Assembly (NCBI GenBank): GCA_034769895.1
Contig: CM068375.1
Coordinates: forward strand, 251,575,542 to 251,639,541
Reading direction: 5' to 3'
Length of the DNA: 64,000 bases
Source of the DNA: Magicicada septendecula
Taxonomy: Eukaryota > Arthropoda > Insecta > Hemiptera > Cicadidae
The notes beneath the pieces were generated by a model. It did not search any database and had not been told where the DNA came from. It worked only from the letters and a program-made list of their open reading frames with translations. Both the position numbers and the translations under genes were made by a program. Below are positions 11,004 to 21,443 of the stretch, piece by piece (within the stretch, counting starts at the first letter, position 1; each line of letters begins with the position of its first letter).

Positions 11004-11790
11004 ATTTTTTCCTATGGCAAACGATAGCCGCAAATTCAAACAGGATCAAAAAATTTTTTGCATACAGCCCTTATTTGTAGAGTACTCAAGACCTATTATT
11101 TTTGGTGAAGATCGGGAAGGGGAAAGGGGTAGTTTACCAGCAACGTTTTTTTTTTAATCAAGGGTAATGATTTTCTATGGCAAACGATAACAGCCGCAAA
11201 TTCAAACAGAATCAAATAATTTTTTGCATACTGCCCTTATTTTTAGAGTACTCAAGACTTATTGTTTTTGGTGAAGACCGGTTAAGGGGAAGGGCTAGTT
11301 TACCTGCAACGTTTTATGTTTTAACAAGGGTATTTTCTATGGCAAACATAACAGCCCCAAAATCAATCAGAATCAAATAATGTTTTGCATACAGCCCTGA
11401 AATGTAGAGTTCTCAAGACCTGTTGTTTTTGGTGAAGATCGGTTAAGGGAAAGGGATAGTTTACCTGCATCACTTTATGTTTTAAACAAGGGTTTTTTCT
11501 ATGGCAAACGATAACAGCCGCAAATTCAAACAGAATCAAATAATGTTTTGCATACAGCCGTGAGTTGTATAGTGCTCAAGTCTTATTGTTTTTGGTGAAG
11601 ATCGGTTAAGGGAAAGGGTAGTTTACCTGCAACGTTTTGTGTTTTAACATGGGTATTTTCTATGGCAAACGATAACAGCCGCAAAGTCAAACAGAATCAA
11701 AAAATGTTTTGCACACAGCCCTGAACTGTATAGTTCTCAAGACCTATTGTTTTTGGTGAAGATCGGTTTAAGGGAATGGGGTAGTTTACC
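11004..11790 (-). repeat. Satellite array, distal inverted segment
   Basis: Five more units in - orientation (ggtgaagat near 11106, 11267, 11432, 11596 and 11755), closely matching consensus. The array ends abruptly inside a unit at 11790, where hAT-B begins. The unit is not continued on the far side of hAT-B. Confidence 0.87.
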
Positions 11791-12525
11791 CAGGGGCGGT
11801 CCAAGGGGCGGGCCAAGGGGGCCACGGCCCGGGGCGCTGGCTATGGGGGGGGCGCTAAAATGATAAAAAATTAGATTTTTAGTAAAAATGGTAGGTCTAC
11901 ATTCCCTTATAAAAAAAACACATTCTTTGCGCATATGGCTTTTCAAGGGTTGTGTAACTGTGAGTTATATGTAAATATTATTAATTTTGTTATTGTGAAT
12001 ACGTTTGACAAATTTACAATTAATTCTGTACTACATGTTTTCGTGTGGCAGCTCTCAACTAACAGCGCTGTTCGGGATCGCTGAGGCTCGGTGACAACAA
12101 TCGTTTGTGTTCGGTAAATATAAGGATTCCGATTATAACCCCTGCCCCTCCTTAACATTACAGGCTCACAGCTGCCGTTTTCATGTCCAAGTTTGTTTGC
12201 ATGACCTTCAATCCTGAAACATCTGATTATTCGCCTCAGTCCATTAGTCAGTGAGTCAGAAGTGTGTGTTGTCATTCTTTGAAAGTGTGTAGTGTAGTAG
12301 TTCATTGTTAATATTGTGCAGTGTTTTTTATTTATTTTATTCATTAACCAGACGTAATATTAAGGTACGGTTACTAAGGTACAGTAAATGTGCACTGTTA
12401 TGTTATCGCCTCATTATTTCTATATTCTAAAGAATGTAATTGCACTGCATTTTCAAAAATAGTATTTTAATTTTATTAATTGAACAAAGCATTGGGACAA
12501 AAAGTACAATGTGTTCTTGTTACAG

Positions 12526-15014
12526 AGGACAGTGGTGAAACATCTAAAAAAACTAAAAAGCCTTCTAAAGGTGAAAGCCGGTTTAGGCTGTAAGGTAAAA
12601 CTTTACGTTTTTACTTATAAAAAACTTAGTGTTCCGAGTCGTCAGTACTATAGTGATATTTAGTTAAGTAACGGACACGTCATGGACAACGAAATCCAAG
12701 AATCTAAAAAGACTCCAACTGAAGATTTGAGTGATCATACAAATGAAATTCCACTGAATGAAAATGACTTAAATGATATTGGACAATGGCCTGTTCTCAC
12801 TACCCAAATACGAGACCAAATAATAAAAAATGACCCGTGTAAAATAGTTGGCCCCGATTCTCGATTTCCTGTTGATACTCCAAAAGATTGCGGTAGTAAA
12901 TCTTCAAGGATTAGAAATTTTTCTTTATTTCACTTTACAAGAAAATTGCCTAACAATGAGGCTTCTTACCGGACATGGCTTCAATATTCAGATAAAACAA
13001 ATCGAGTTTTCTGCTTTTGCTGCTTACTGTTTGGTAATAACCAATCACAATTAGGCCAAAGTGGAATTAACAATTGGAAGCACATTGGTAAATATTTAAT
13101 GCAGCATGAAACATCTAGCGAACCCTTTATTTGCTATGGTAAATGGAGAGATGCTGAAAAGAACCTTCTTGGTAACAAAGGTATTGATAGTGAACTTCAA
13201 GCTGCAATTCAAAAAGAGGCAGAACACTGGAAAGGGGTTTTAGAATGACTACTTCAAATAACGATGTTCTTGTCTGAACATAACCTGGCATTCAGAGGAA
13301 GTCAAGAAAAGCTCTATGCTAACAACAATGGTAATTTTCTAAGTCTGATTCAACTTCTTGATAAATATGACACGGTGTTAGCTGAGCATATACAATGAAT
13401 TCAGTCAAAGGAAATCCATGATCACTATCTCGGAAAGACTATTCAAAATGAACTTATTACTCTCCTTGGAACACAAGTAAGAAATGAAATCATTGACAGA
13501 GTCAAGAAAGCAAAATACTTCTCTCTTATACTTGACTGTACGCCTGATGTGAGCCATCAAGAACAGCTGTCATTCACTTTTAGATTTGTCGACTGTACCA
13601 CTAATGATGTTAAAGTTAAAGAGCATTTTTTGTCATTTCGTCCGATTTGTGAGTCGACAGGGGAAGGCCTGATGAACTCCCTTCTGCAGGAAATAGAAAA
13701 TACTTGTGGCCTTGACATGAACAATTGGAGAGGTCAGGGCTATGATAACGGTGCCAACATGGTTGGAAAAAATAAAGGTATTCAATCTAGAATTCTAAAA
13801 ATGTTTCCCCGAGAATTTTTCAACCCATGCGGATGCCACTCCCTAAACCTATTGTCGGTGATGCTGCTTCATCATCTGTTAAAAGTATATCCTTATTTGG
13901 TGTCTTGCAACGCCTTTTTGTGCTCTTTTCTTCTTCCACCAAAAGATGGAAAATACTCCAAGACAGTGATATTAACCTAACTATTAAAGAGGTTTGTAAG
14001 ATGAGGTGGGAATATAGAATTAATAGTCTGAAAGCAGTTCAATACCAGTTGGTACAAATATGCGAGGCATTAGCCTCAATGCAAGAAGAATTAAATGATC
14101 ACAAAGCTACATCAGAGGCAAAATCCCTAGAAACACATCTATCCTCTTATGATTTTATAGTAACATTGGTAGTTTGGTATGATGTTTTATTTCAAATCAA
14201 CTTAGTTAGCAAAAATATGCAAAGGGTTCTTACTGATTTGCCAACTGTTGTATCCCTTTTGAAGAAATGTGAACAGTACTTAAAAGACTACCGTGAAACT
14301 GGTTATTCTGGCGCCGGTGCTGCAGCTAAAGATATTGCAGAGGAGCTTGGCATTGAATCCAAGTTCAAGAAAATATCAAGAAGGAAGAAAAAAAGGCAGT
14401 TTAACTATGAAGCACCAGATGAAAGTGAAGCTCTATCTGAGCCGGAGAGTTACTTTAAAGCCACAGTTTTTTATCCACTTATTGACAGCGCTTTAACTTC
14501 TATTCAAGAGAGGTTCTGCCAGCTTGACAACCACAATGAAGTGTGGGGCTTCCTATATGATATAAAAAACCTACCAGACTCTTCCATTTTGAAAGCCAAG
14601 TGCATCACTCTTCAAGAAACACTTGTAGATGCAAACACTGGAGAAAGTGATGTAACCGGTCAGCAGTTGTGCGATGAAATGATGCATTTTCAGGCACTGT
14701 TGAAAAACACTGAAGTAGAAACTCCTGCGCATTACTTAAACTTTATTTTAAAGAATAATATGGAAGACTGTTTCCCAAACACATGGATATGCCTGAGAAT
14801 ACTTCTGACAATTCCCATTTCCGTGGCAAGTGGAGAGCATAGTTTTAGTAAACTAAAACTAATCAAAACATATTTGCGTTCCTCAATGACCCAAGAACGT
14901 TTGTCAGCATTAGCTATAATATCAATTGAGAGTGACATTGCTAGAAGCCTAGACCTCTCTTCTGTTATTGAAAAATTTGCTGAAAGTAAAGCTAGGCGTC
15001 GAAAATTTAAGTAA
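12526..15014 (+). pseudogene. hAT-B transposase, TTF zinc-finger type, broken
   Basis: Starts after a likely acceptor (ttgttacag, ending 12525). Features in order: Lys-rich linker; DIGQWP motif; TTF zinc-finger region with YRTWLQYSDKTNRVFCFCC (about 12965-13025); catalytic core with LILDCTPDVSHQEQ (13528) and GQGYDNGANMVGKNKG (13735); and C-terminal hAT region with VASGEHSFSKLKLIKTYLRSSM (14823-14890). Lesions: a Penelope 3' fragment inserted at 12570; TGA at 13246-13248 and at 13396-13398, both plausibly CGA to TGA; and a one-base deletion near 13850 moving the frame from 1 to 0. After that the frame is open to the stop at 15012-15014. The ATG at 12682 is not the native start: it belongs to the inserted fragment. 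Closest relative in the window is the hAT-E transposase. Confidence 0.87.
12570..12702 (+). mobile_element. 5'-truncated Penelope-like 3' end inside the hAT-B gene
   Basis: The segment matches, by eye, the 3' ends of the Penelope copies at 48172-48310 and 50850-51000 (both inverted). Shared blocks include gtaaaactttacg, aaaaacttagtgttccgag, agttaagtaacggacac and tcatggacaacgaaatcc. It is flanked by the 6-bp direct repeat TCTAAA (12564-12569 and 12703-12708). It adds 139 bp including the duplication, which shifts the host frame and supplies the ATG that begins MDNEIQE. Confidence 0.8.
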
Positions 15015-15285
15015 ACGCTATTGGTTGTTGTTCCTGAACCGACTCTCAAAAGTTTAATATAATCTAAGTAAATTAAACAATTTAAATTTCTATTGTATCA
15101 TTAATTGGAATATTATTACATACATCTTTAATATCATATTGGTGTTAAAATATTTTGTGACGTAAAAAAAATAATTTTTTATTTGATATATTTTTTATAA
15201 ATGTAATGTGTATGTTAAATGTAATGAGTATGTACAACAATTATTTGAAAGTACAATAAGTATTTTTTTTTTTGAAAGTATGAAA

Positions 15286-15800
15286 TGTGAAAGCGGAATG
15301 TTTACGGGCATAGCATTTATGATCCAAGCGAGCTATGGAGACCATCTGTGTTAGTGTTCAGTGTTAGTGTCGCCTAGATTGGATAACACGAAGGTGATCA
15401 GGGAACATTGGTATCGTAAAGCAATATTTTTATATGTCAACTCTATTAAATAACTCAAAAGCTCAAATTTAAAGAGACCAAAGAATCCATATAAATCAAT
15501 TGGGATTCCTTGAGATAAAGTCTAACAAACATGCTCAACTCAAAGACTGTTGTCGTATATTAATAAATTAATAAATAAATCGTAAATCAAATCAATTGCA
15601 TTATATTAAAATTGAGACATTAAAATAGTAGTAATAAGAATCAAAAGCAATACGTGTCAATTAGAATAAAGTCTACAAATGAGAATTAATAAATAATCAA
15701 TTATCTTTCTAAATTTGTATAAGTATTTGAGTAAACCCTTTTCATTTACCACAAATCAAGTTAAATTTTGGTTGGCGGCCTGGCAAAAAGAGAATACGCA
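15286..15800 (+). mobile_element. Possible LTR retrotransposon fragment (LTR plus primer site)
   Basis: A roughly 490-bp AT-rich stretch starts TGTGAAAGCGG and is followed at 15772 by TTGGCGGCCTGGCAAAAAG, which resembles the LTR/primer-binding junction of Ty3-type elements. There is no ORF and no second copy in the window. It lies where the right end of hAT-B should be. It could also be unrelated AT-rich DNA. Confidence 0.3.
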
Positions 15801-16054
15801 TAACAGATCTTGCAAGCAGAAGACAGTTCCAAGTAAGTAGACACAAGTTAAATACACACAAACCAGTTACTTATTTGTGTCATCAAATAAATTAAGTACT
15901 ATTTACAAAGTACCATCTTTTGCATAAATAATAGTATTCAATTAAAAAACACCAACAACGTAAAAAGTTGTAATTTACACATTTTCAAATGACAATTATA
16001 TGCTTTACATATTAAATTTTCTTTGATACTACATAAATTATTAATTTAATTTTT
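15801..16054. other. AT-rich spacer, nothing recognised
   Basis: AT-rich sequence between the LTR-like fragment and a satellite monomer. No ORF, repeat boundary or motif stands out. Confidence 0.5.
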
Positions 16055-16322
16055 TAAAAACAATAGGTCTTGAGAACTCGATAATTCAGGGCTGTATGCG
16101 GAACATTATTTGATTCTGTTTGAATTTGCGGCTATCGTTTGCCAAAAAAAAAATCTATAGACACACAGACAGACACACAGATAGATAGACAGACAGACAC
16201 TTTTCGAAAAATTACTTTTTTCATGTTTTGAGGGTAGTAGAATCAGAATCTGGAATAATCTTGACCATGATTTTTTTTGCCATCACCATACTTCCATTTC
16301 CTTATGGAACTTGGAAGTAAAA
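16055..16322 (+). repeat. Isolated satellite monomer with long module, + orientation
   Basis: Begins mid-unit at aaaaacaataggtcttgag, continues through the mutated unit and the long module (CAGA-rich tract, cttttcgaaaaattac, tgccatcaccatacttcc) and ends at a decayed palindrome (ttccttatggaa). The orientation is opposite to the block that ends at 11790, so it is not a simple continuation of the array across hAT-B. Confidence 0.85.
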
Positions 16323-16326
16323 ATGG

Positions 16327-16411
16327 TATCTTAATTATTATCCGAAATTTTGGTTATCCGAAACCGCCTTCCTCCCTTTCTTTCGGTTAACTGAGGCGTT
16401 ATACTGTACTG
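16327..16411 (-). mobile_element. Tigger/pogo-like terminal fragment
   Basis: On the minus strand it begins CAGTACAGTATAACGCC, continues with gttaaccgaaag and later repeats ttatccgaa-type words (gttatccgaa, ttatccgaaat on the plus strand). Such CAGTATAA...GGTTAACCGAA ends are typical of pogo/Tigger elements. Only one end is present, so it is a relic or a solo end. Confidence 0.45.
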
Positions 16412-17068
16412 TTTTATGACTTTGTTAAATTTATATACATATATAAATGTGACCCTTATGCTTCCACACTTACATCCTTGAATAGAACAAAATTAATAAC
16501 AAATAACAACTTATTTTTCTTTTAATTTTTTTAGTTTTGTTCACAAAAATTTTAAACCTCCCAGAGCCTGCTTGAAGCATCCCCCCTTCCATATGAGGAA
16601 ATCGTGGTACATGAATACTGGAAGGAAAAAACATTTGCATGTGGTTAATTCAGTGGCGAGATGGCCGGTTATTGGGAGCTTCGGCAATACAAAGCAAATG
16701 GAGTGAAGGGGAAGTGTTACTGTATCAGATTTTGAGAGCAAAGCAGACGAAATTTTACGAAAATGTACGAGTCTAGTCATAGCTGGCTTGAGCGAATCTC
16801 TTGTTCGCTTTCTCTCACACGTTCTTGTTGGGTTTTTTGTTTTTGGTTTTTAAGTACACTACTTACATAATTTGTATTTCTCGTACTATATTAAACTAGT
16901 ATGATCCTTGACCTGCAGAAATCGGTCACTATTTTGAACGAAGTACATTTATTATTACATAATTTTAGTATTAGATAATTATGAAAAACATTAGGTCTAC
17001 AACAGTCACTATTACTTTACTATTTCTTTAGTAATATAACAGTAGTAGAGCACACAATCCAATCATAC
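16412..17068. other. Non-coding spacer
   Basis: AT-rich sequence with no supported gene. A 79-codon minus-strand ORF (16541-16780) shows no recognisable domain or repeat support and is not called. Confidence 0.6.
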
Positions 17069-17076
17069 AATAAACA

Positions 17077-20000
17077 CAGTGGCGGCTCGTCGTTATGAAC
17101 ATGGGAGGGGCTCTTTCATAAGGTCGAAACTATCTCTACACAAACACACACGCACGCGAATGCGCACACACAGATACACACACTCATTCACTTTCTTGTA
17201 TGTATTTTTATAAATTTATAAAATTGTCAAAATTAGTATACTCATAACATTTGATTTTACTGTAAGTATTTTATTTTTAAGATATGTGAATAATAAGAGT
17301 GGAAATTCAAAATATTTTATAGAACAGAAGTACATAGCTATATACCACAGGGCAAATGTGAAAGCTATATTTTTAAAATTAGACCAAGCATCAGAATTCA
17401 GGAGGAAGTTGTATTAAGTAGCAAGGTATTAATCTTCTACCACTTGAAATATACTTAGTCACATTTAATATCAAAAATAAATTAATCTACGACTGAAAAT
17501 TCATACCTTTAGTTATATTGTTTGTAGCAGAAGTCCATCCTCCTATCCTCCTCTCCTTCTGTGCAGCGAAGTGGTTGATCACATGTTCATTGAAATTGGG
17601 GGTAGATAATAATTTCTTTTCAGTTGAACACATGGCGAGTGCACTGAGTCTACCTTCTTTCATTGTGCTCCTGGTAAAAGTCTTTATTCGCTTTAAAGTT
17701 GAAAAACATCTTTCACTTTCTGCAGTGGTCATTGTGCAGATGATCTGAAGTAATTTCACTGATTCGGGGAGCACATCTCTCAGATTATTATCATAAATAA
17801 AATTAAGCAACCGTAATGAGCCTGTTGCCTCAGAAAAATCACTTCTACTGTATATTACTACCAACTCTTGTTTCAGTTCTATTTTATTCAAGTGGAATAA
17901 ATTTACAGCAATTTCTAATTCATTTTCAGGAAATTTATTTTTGAACTCAGGAAACAAACTTGGCTGAAATAACTTGGCTACCGACAAATGATCTAAGAAA
18001 TTAAAGCGATTGTCAATTCCAGTCATGATAACATCACACACTTCTTTTGCCACAATGTGTCTTCTATCATCAAATCGGCCACGTTTTCTACTGGGGCCTG
18101 AACAAGATAAATCATTTTCAGTTCCATCAAGTTCGCTAGAACTGGGCTGGTCAACCTCAGGCAAGTTTCTTACTTTTTGGATTATAGACTTAAATTCGCC
18201 TATATATTTTAAGACCTTGATGCAGTCGATTGCCTTGTTCTGAAGCTCGTTGTACAAAATATCACAATGGGGCATTATTTTATTAAAAAATGTTACCCAG
18301 AAAATGAAATCGTTGTCTTTAAGAAGGTTGCTTAAACCAACTGCTTTGTTTACAGTTGTATAATCATTGCTGTCATCGTCTAATATTTTATTTAAGCATT
18401 CTTCTATTTCATTTTTATACTTAAATAATGTGCTGACAATTCTAGACTTGAAGTTCCAACGAGTGCCAGAGCTCTTTGGTATTCGTTTTTTCATGTCGTC
18501 AAGTACTGCTGTTCTTTTAGTCGATTGTGAAAAAAAGGATGAAAATGCTTCAACATTACTGAAAAATATTTTTATCTGTTTATTTTGTGTTGCGCAGCGT
18601 TCAATGATCAAATTTAGTTGATGCGCGTAACAGTGTACGAAATGTGCATTTTTGTACACAGCTTTGACTCTTGCCTGCACACCTGTGTGCTGGCCACTCA
18701 TGACAGAAGTGCCATCGTAGCTTTGAGCAATCACTCTTTCAGGTGTTTTGTCAATTTTTAGCTTTTCCAGCTCGTTAAAAATTGCTTCACTAACAGATGC
18801 TGCGTAATGACCTTTGGGTACTACAAAACTAACAAATCTTTCATTTACAACCCCATTTAACTCGTATTTGACAACAAACACTAGCTGAGACAATGTAGCA
18901 CAGTCAGTTGTCTCATCGGCTTCAATAGCAATATATTTAGTTTGAGTAATTTCGTCGCATATAATTTCCAAGCACACGGCATATATGGAATCAAGTAAAT
19001 CATTTTGGATGGTTTTGGAAAGCCCTAAAAACACTCGGTTATTGCTTTTTTCAATATGTTGTTTTAATGTAGAGTCTAACTCTGCCATTAGGTTGACAAG
19101 ACCACGAAATATGCCAGGGTTGTTAGATGTGTCAGTGCCACTTTCGTCATGCCCCCTTAATGCAAGTTCAAAAGCTCCACAAAACTTCACAGCATCAATC
19201 AACTCACTTAAAATGTACCGATTTTTTGATACTTCCTCATTTAACTTTTGAATTCTTAATCTATATGCACTGTCTAACTGAGATCCAATGTCAACCTTCC
19301 CAAGTACTGCATACTCGATACACGCATTTATATGTTTTTCACTTAATTTATGTTTTTTAAGTTTTTCACTCAAATGCTTAATATCCGAGACACCATCTAC
19401 AGTCCAGGTGGGATCCTGTACGCCCATTACTATGCACGGGTAACAGAAAAATGAGTTTTTTATTCCACACCCACACAACCAATCAGCATAATTATACAAA
19501 TGAATACTAAATTTCCGATTGTAGCTATTCCTACTCTTAGTGGATTTTTGTACTTGATTAATCACCATATTAGGCCTAGGAGGCCCTAATCTTTTAAGTT
19601 CAACCCTGTGCTCTAAGTTCTTTATCCCTTGGCTAATAATTTTACTTACATCATTCGTAATTACAAAGTTAGAATCCGTGTTATTCATTATGACACACAT
19701 TACCCCACTAAACACAATAAGTCTGTTTGCAAACAAGGAGTGCCAATAACTGCTACACTGCTGGCCGCTGGCGCTGGCTGAGATGATTTGCGCATGCGTG
19801 GCCAAGGATGGAGTCCCAGCATGTCCGTAAGAACACAGCTGATTGACGTCACCGCACGGTTAGAGCTGTATGCTGTATTTTCCATTTACACTGCACACAG
19901 TAGCTTTGGGCTCTATGGCCAACGCCCGCAACTCAACTCCGGACTTTAAACGTCAAATGTTTTCCGTTGTATTATTGTTTTGATGCGTATAGGAACTTTT

Positions 20001-20096
20001 TTAATTGATTTGGTGAAAAATTAATAATTAATTATTACTTTTTATTTTATTGGGAGGGCTGCGCCCGAGAGCCCTTATGGGCAAGCCGCCACTGAA
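17077..20096 (-). mobile_element. hAT-C: complete 3.0-kb hAT transposon
   Basis: Terminal inverted repeats begin CAGTGGCGGCT at both ends. The 8-bp direct repeat AATAAACA lies immediately outside (17069-17076 and 20097-20104) and is perfect. The single cargo gene is an uninterrupted 772-codon transposase on the minus strand. Intact ends, a perfect target duplication and an open transposase together suggest a recent, potentially autonomous insertion. Of the hAT copies in the window, this is the only one without a visible lesion. Confidence 0.95.
17487..19805 (-). CDS. hAT-C transposase, intact
   Basis: A 772-residue ORF; translation may really begin at Met40 (MNNTDSNF), since residues 1-39 do not resemble the family. 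Order: RLGPPRPNM (72-80); TTF-type zinc-finger region with DWLCGCGIKNSFFCYPC (108-124); DUF4371-like segment; RNase-H-like core with the first Asp in IEADETTD (D297), the second in QSYDGTSVMSG (D364) and the HCYAHQLNLI motif (C392, H395); a basic cluster SRKRGRFDDRRH (572-583), likely a nuclear signal; and C-terminal hAT dimerisation with AESERCFSTLKRIKTFTRSTM (695-715), E698 being the probable catalytic Glu. No stop or frameshift interrupts it. It would bind the element ends in the nucleus and catalyse cut-and-paste transposition. Activity is inferred, not shown. Relatives are commonly annotated as ZMYM1-like. Confidence 0.93.
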   Translation of the reverse strand: MATHAQIISASASGQQCSSYWHSLFANRLIVFSGVMCVIMNNTDSNFVITNDVSKIISQGIKNLEHRVELKRLGPPRPNMVINQVQKSTKSRNSYNRKFSIHLYNYADWLCGCGIKNSFFCYPCIVMGVQDPTWTVDGVSDIKHLSEKLKKHKLSEKHINACIEYAVLGKVDIGSQLDSAYRLRIQKLNEEVSKNRYILSELIDAVKFCGAFELALRGHDESGTDTSNNPGIFRGLVNLMAELDSTLKQHIEKSNNRVFLGLSKTIQNDLLDSIYAVCLEIICDEITQTKYIAIEADETTDCATLSQLVFVVKYELNGVVNERFVSFVVPKGHYAASVSEAIFNELEKLKIDKTPERVIAQSYDGTSVMSGQHTGVQARVKAVYKNAHFVHCYAHQLNLIIERCATQNKQIKIFFSNVEAFSSFFSQSTKRTAVLDDMKKRIPKSSGTRWNFKSRIVSTLFKYKNEIEECLNKILDDDSNDYTTVNKAVGLSNLLKDNDFIFWVTFFNKIMPHCDILYNELQNKAIDCIKVLKYIGEFKSIIQKVRNLPEVDQPSSSELDGTENDLSCSGPSRKRGRFDDRRHIVAKEVCDVIMTGIDNRFNFLDHLSVAKLFQPSLFPEFKNKFPENELEIAVNLFHLNKIELKQELVVIYSRSDFSEATGSLRLLNFIYDNNLRDVLPESVKLLQIICTMTTAESERCFSTLKRIKTFTRSTMKEGRLSALAMCSTEKKLLSTPNFNEHVINHFAAQKERRIGGWTSATNNITKGMNFQS

Positions 20097-20330
20097 TAAA
20101 CACAACAAAATTGGAAACATTCGGATTTGGATTATGATTCCTTATACTCCCACTGTTTGCTGTATTTTCACAATTTTTTTTTTAATTTTGTCTTTTTTGG
20201 CCCTGGAGTACCAAGATTTTGAAATTTCCTAAACTTAACAGTACATTCAGATGCAAGTTAAAATTATTTTTAAGTTTAAAAATTCACCACATGAATTTCT
20301 GAGATTTTATAAAAATTTTAACCCGTTTAG

Positions 20331-20492
20331 ATCCTTGAGGAACGCCTGCGGATACGGGGCGGATTAAATAGCACACTCCGTAGACGCTCACTCTGAAGGT
20401 TTTGTCGGTAGGCCAGTTTGTGAGTAGGTCTTCGAGCCAGACTTTGTAAAAGGCTTTGCCCACGTCTAACAGGACAGCGCTGGTGGACTAAT
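20331..20492 (-). pseudogene. Jockey-type LINE reverse transcriptase fragment
   Basis: The minus strand reads AVLLDVGKAFYKVW, then TDKTFRVSVYG, then PVSAGVPQGS, matching in order the conserved RT blocks (LDV.KAFD.VW and AGVPQGS) of jockey-like non-LTR elements. The spacing is shorter than usual, so internal sequence is lost. No other part of the LINE is seen nearby. Confidence 0.75.
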
Positions 20493-20612
20493 GCCTGCTA
20501 GTTGTGTAATGACACTCAGTAGTCGTGTGCGCCTGCCGGCAGAGTCGCTCGACATTGCTGGCAAGAGCGATATAGGAAGGAAGCTATTGCGGCTTGTTGC
20601 AGCACTCACGCG

Positions 20613-21260
20613 CAGTGTCGGATTTACCACTAGGCCGTCTAGGCCGCAGGGTCAGAGGGGGCCGCAAGCTACACATTCTTTTTTTAACGGAAGTAGTTTT
20701 ATAAAAGTAGGAGGCAATTTGATTTATTTAAGTATGATTTTTTGAAATTAAATGATCAGTTCTTGTTAATAATACAAATGGAATACAGTTCTTATTTAAA
20801 TATTGCGCACTTATTTTTAAAACGTTGGCATGCTTGAAAACTAATCTGCGCATACGAATTTTGAACGTCCGCTATATTGCCCCCGAATTTACACGACCGT
20901 GGTACCACCGTACCACCCTTGTTTGTTATCATTGTTTATCTGGGTTGTGGCTGAACGGTTTGCGATTTGAGGTTATGTTTTTATTTTATGTTGAATATAA
21001 AGAAAGTGTTTAGCTTTGGTTAGTGGGCAGCGTGTTCTTTCGTTGATATTTATTAGCGTGAAAACTTTATGAACATGTAATTGAATCCGTCCACTAAACG
21101 TATTCATCATGAACATGAACATTCACACGGCTAGTGGACCCTACAAACGTAAGCTAAAAAAAAATAAATAAAGAGGAAGCTCATTTGGAAACAATAAAAA
21201 AACTTGGGGGCCGCTCAGAAAACTTGGCCTAGGGCTTCAAAAATCTTAAATCCGGCATTG
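20613..21260. mobile_element. 648-bp MITE with hAT-like ends
   Basis: The ends match as inverted repeats: CAGTGTCGGATTTA at the left and, on the complement, CAATGCCGGATTTA at the right, with further similarity in GGCC-rich subterminal blocks. CACGCG is directly repeated just outside (20607-20612 and 21261-21266); this is six bases, so either an eroded 8-bp hAT duplication or a different family. It has no transposase. Confidence 0.72.
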
Positions 21261-21302
21261 CACGCGTTCAGTTATTTTCGGGTGGAATGCTTGTTGAAGA
21301 AG

Positions 21303-21443
21303 CTATTTTATCTGCGATGTCTGTAACGTAATTTTATTATTGGTCGAGTCTTCTCCGAAAGCCTTCTTAACCTTTGTGATAGTTTCTGCGGACGAATGTT
21401 CGTAAAGTTTAATACAAATTCGCTGATCTAGTCGATCACACAT
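21303..21443 (-). pseudogene. Mariner transposase N-terminal fragment
   Basis: A 46-codon minus-strand ORF begins MCDRLDQRICIKLYEH and continues SSAETITKVKKAFGEDS, the helix-turn-helix start of mariner-type transposases (the QRICIK...SAETI...AFG pattern). It ends at a TAG (21303-21305), so only the DNA-binding N-terminus remains. The 200 bp upstream (to about 21640) match the 5' part of the mariner relic at 40766-41290, including tctgaccgaaaagt, and are the element's leader. Confidence 0.72.

Larger units (their letters stand above)
11791..15285 (+). mobile_element. hAT-B: hAT transposon with left end only
   Basis: The left end is CAGGGGCGGTCCAAGGGG followed by a GC-rich, G-run sequence typical of hAT termini, abutting the satellite. 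The cargo is a decayed plus-strand transposase (12526-15014). I could not find the matching right inverted repeat or a second copy of the flanking AGTTTACC. The 3' flank instead passes into LTR-like DNA near 15286, so the right end was probably deleted or replaced. The right boundary given is a guess. Confidence 0.7.

Noticed and set aside
10839..11157. Overlapping ORFs made of Cys-Val or Thr-His repeats
   Set aside because: Translation of the (TG)n microsatellite in several frames; no coding content.
6957..11790. Satellite ORFs such as MANDNSRKFKQNQI repeated many times
   Set aside because: They recur because the repeat recurs, with frame breaks between units; no sign of a conserved protein.
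12682..13248. 188-codon ORF as a complete gene starting at MDNEIQ
   Set aside because: The start lies in an inserted Penelope fragment and the end is a premature TGA in the hAT-B transposase.
17518..19360. Several plus-strand ORFs across hAT-C
   Set aside because: Antisense shadows of the 772-codon transposase.
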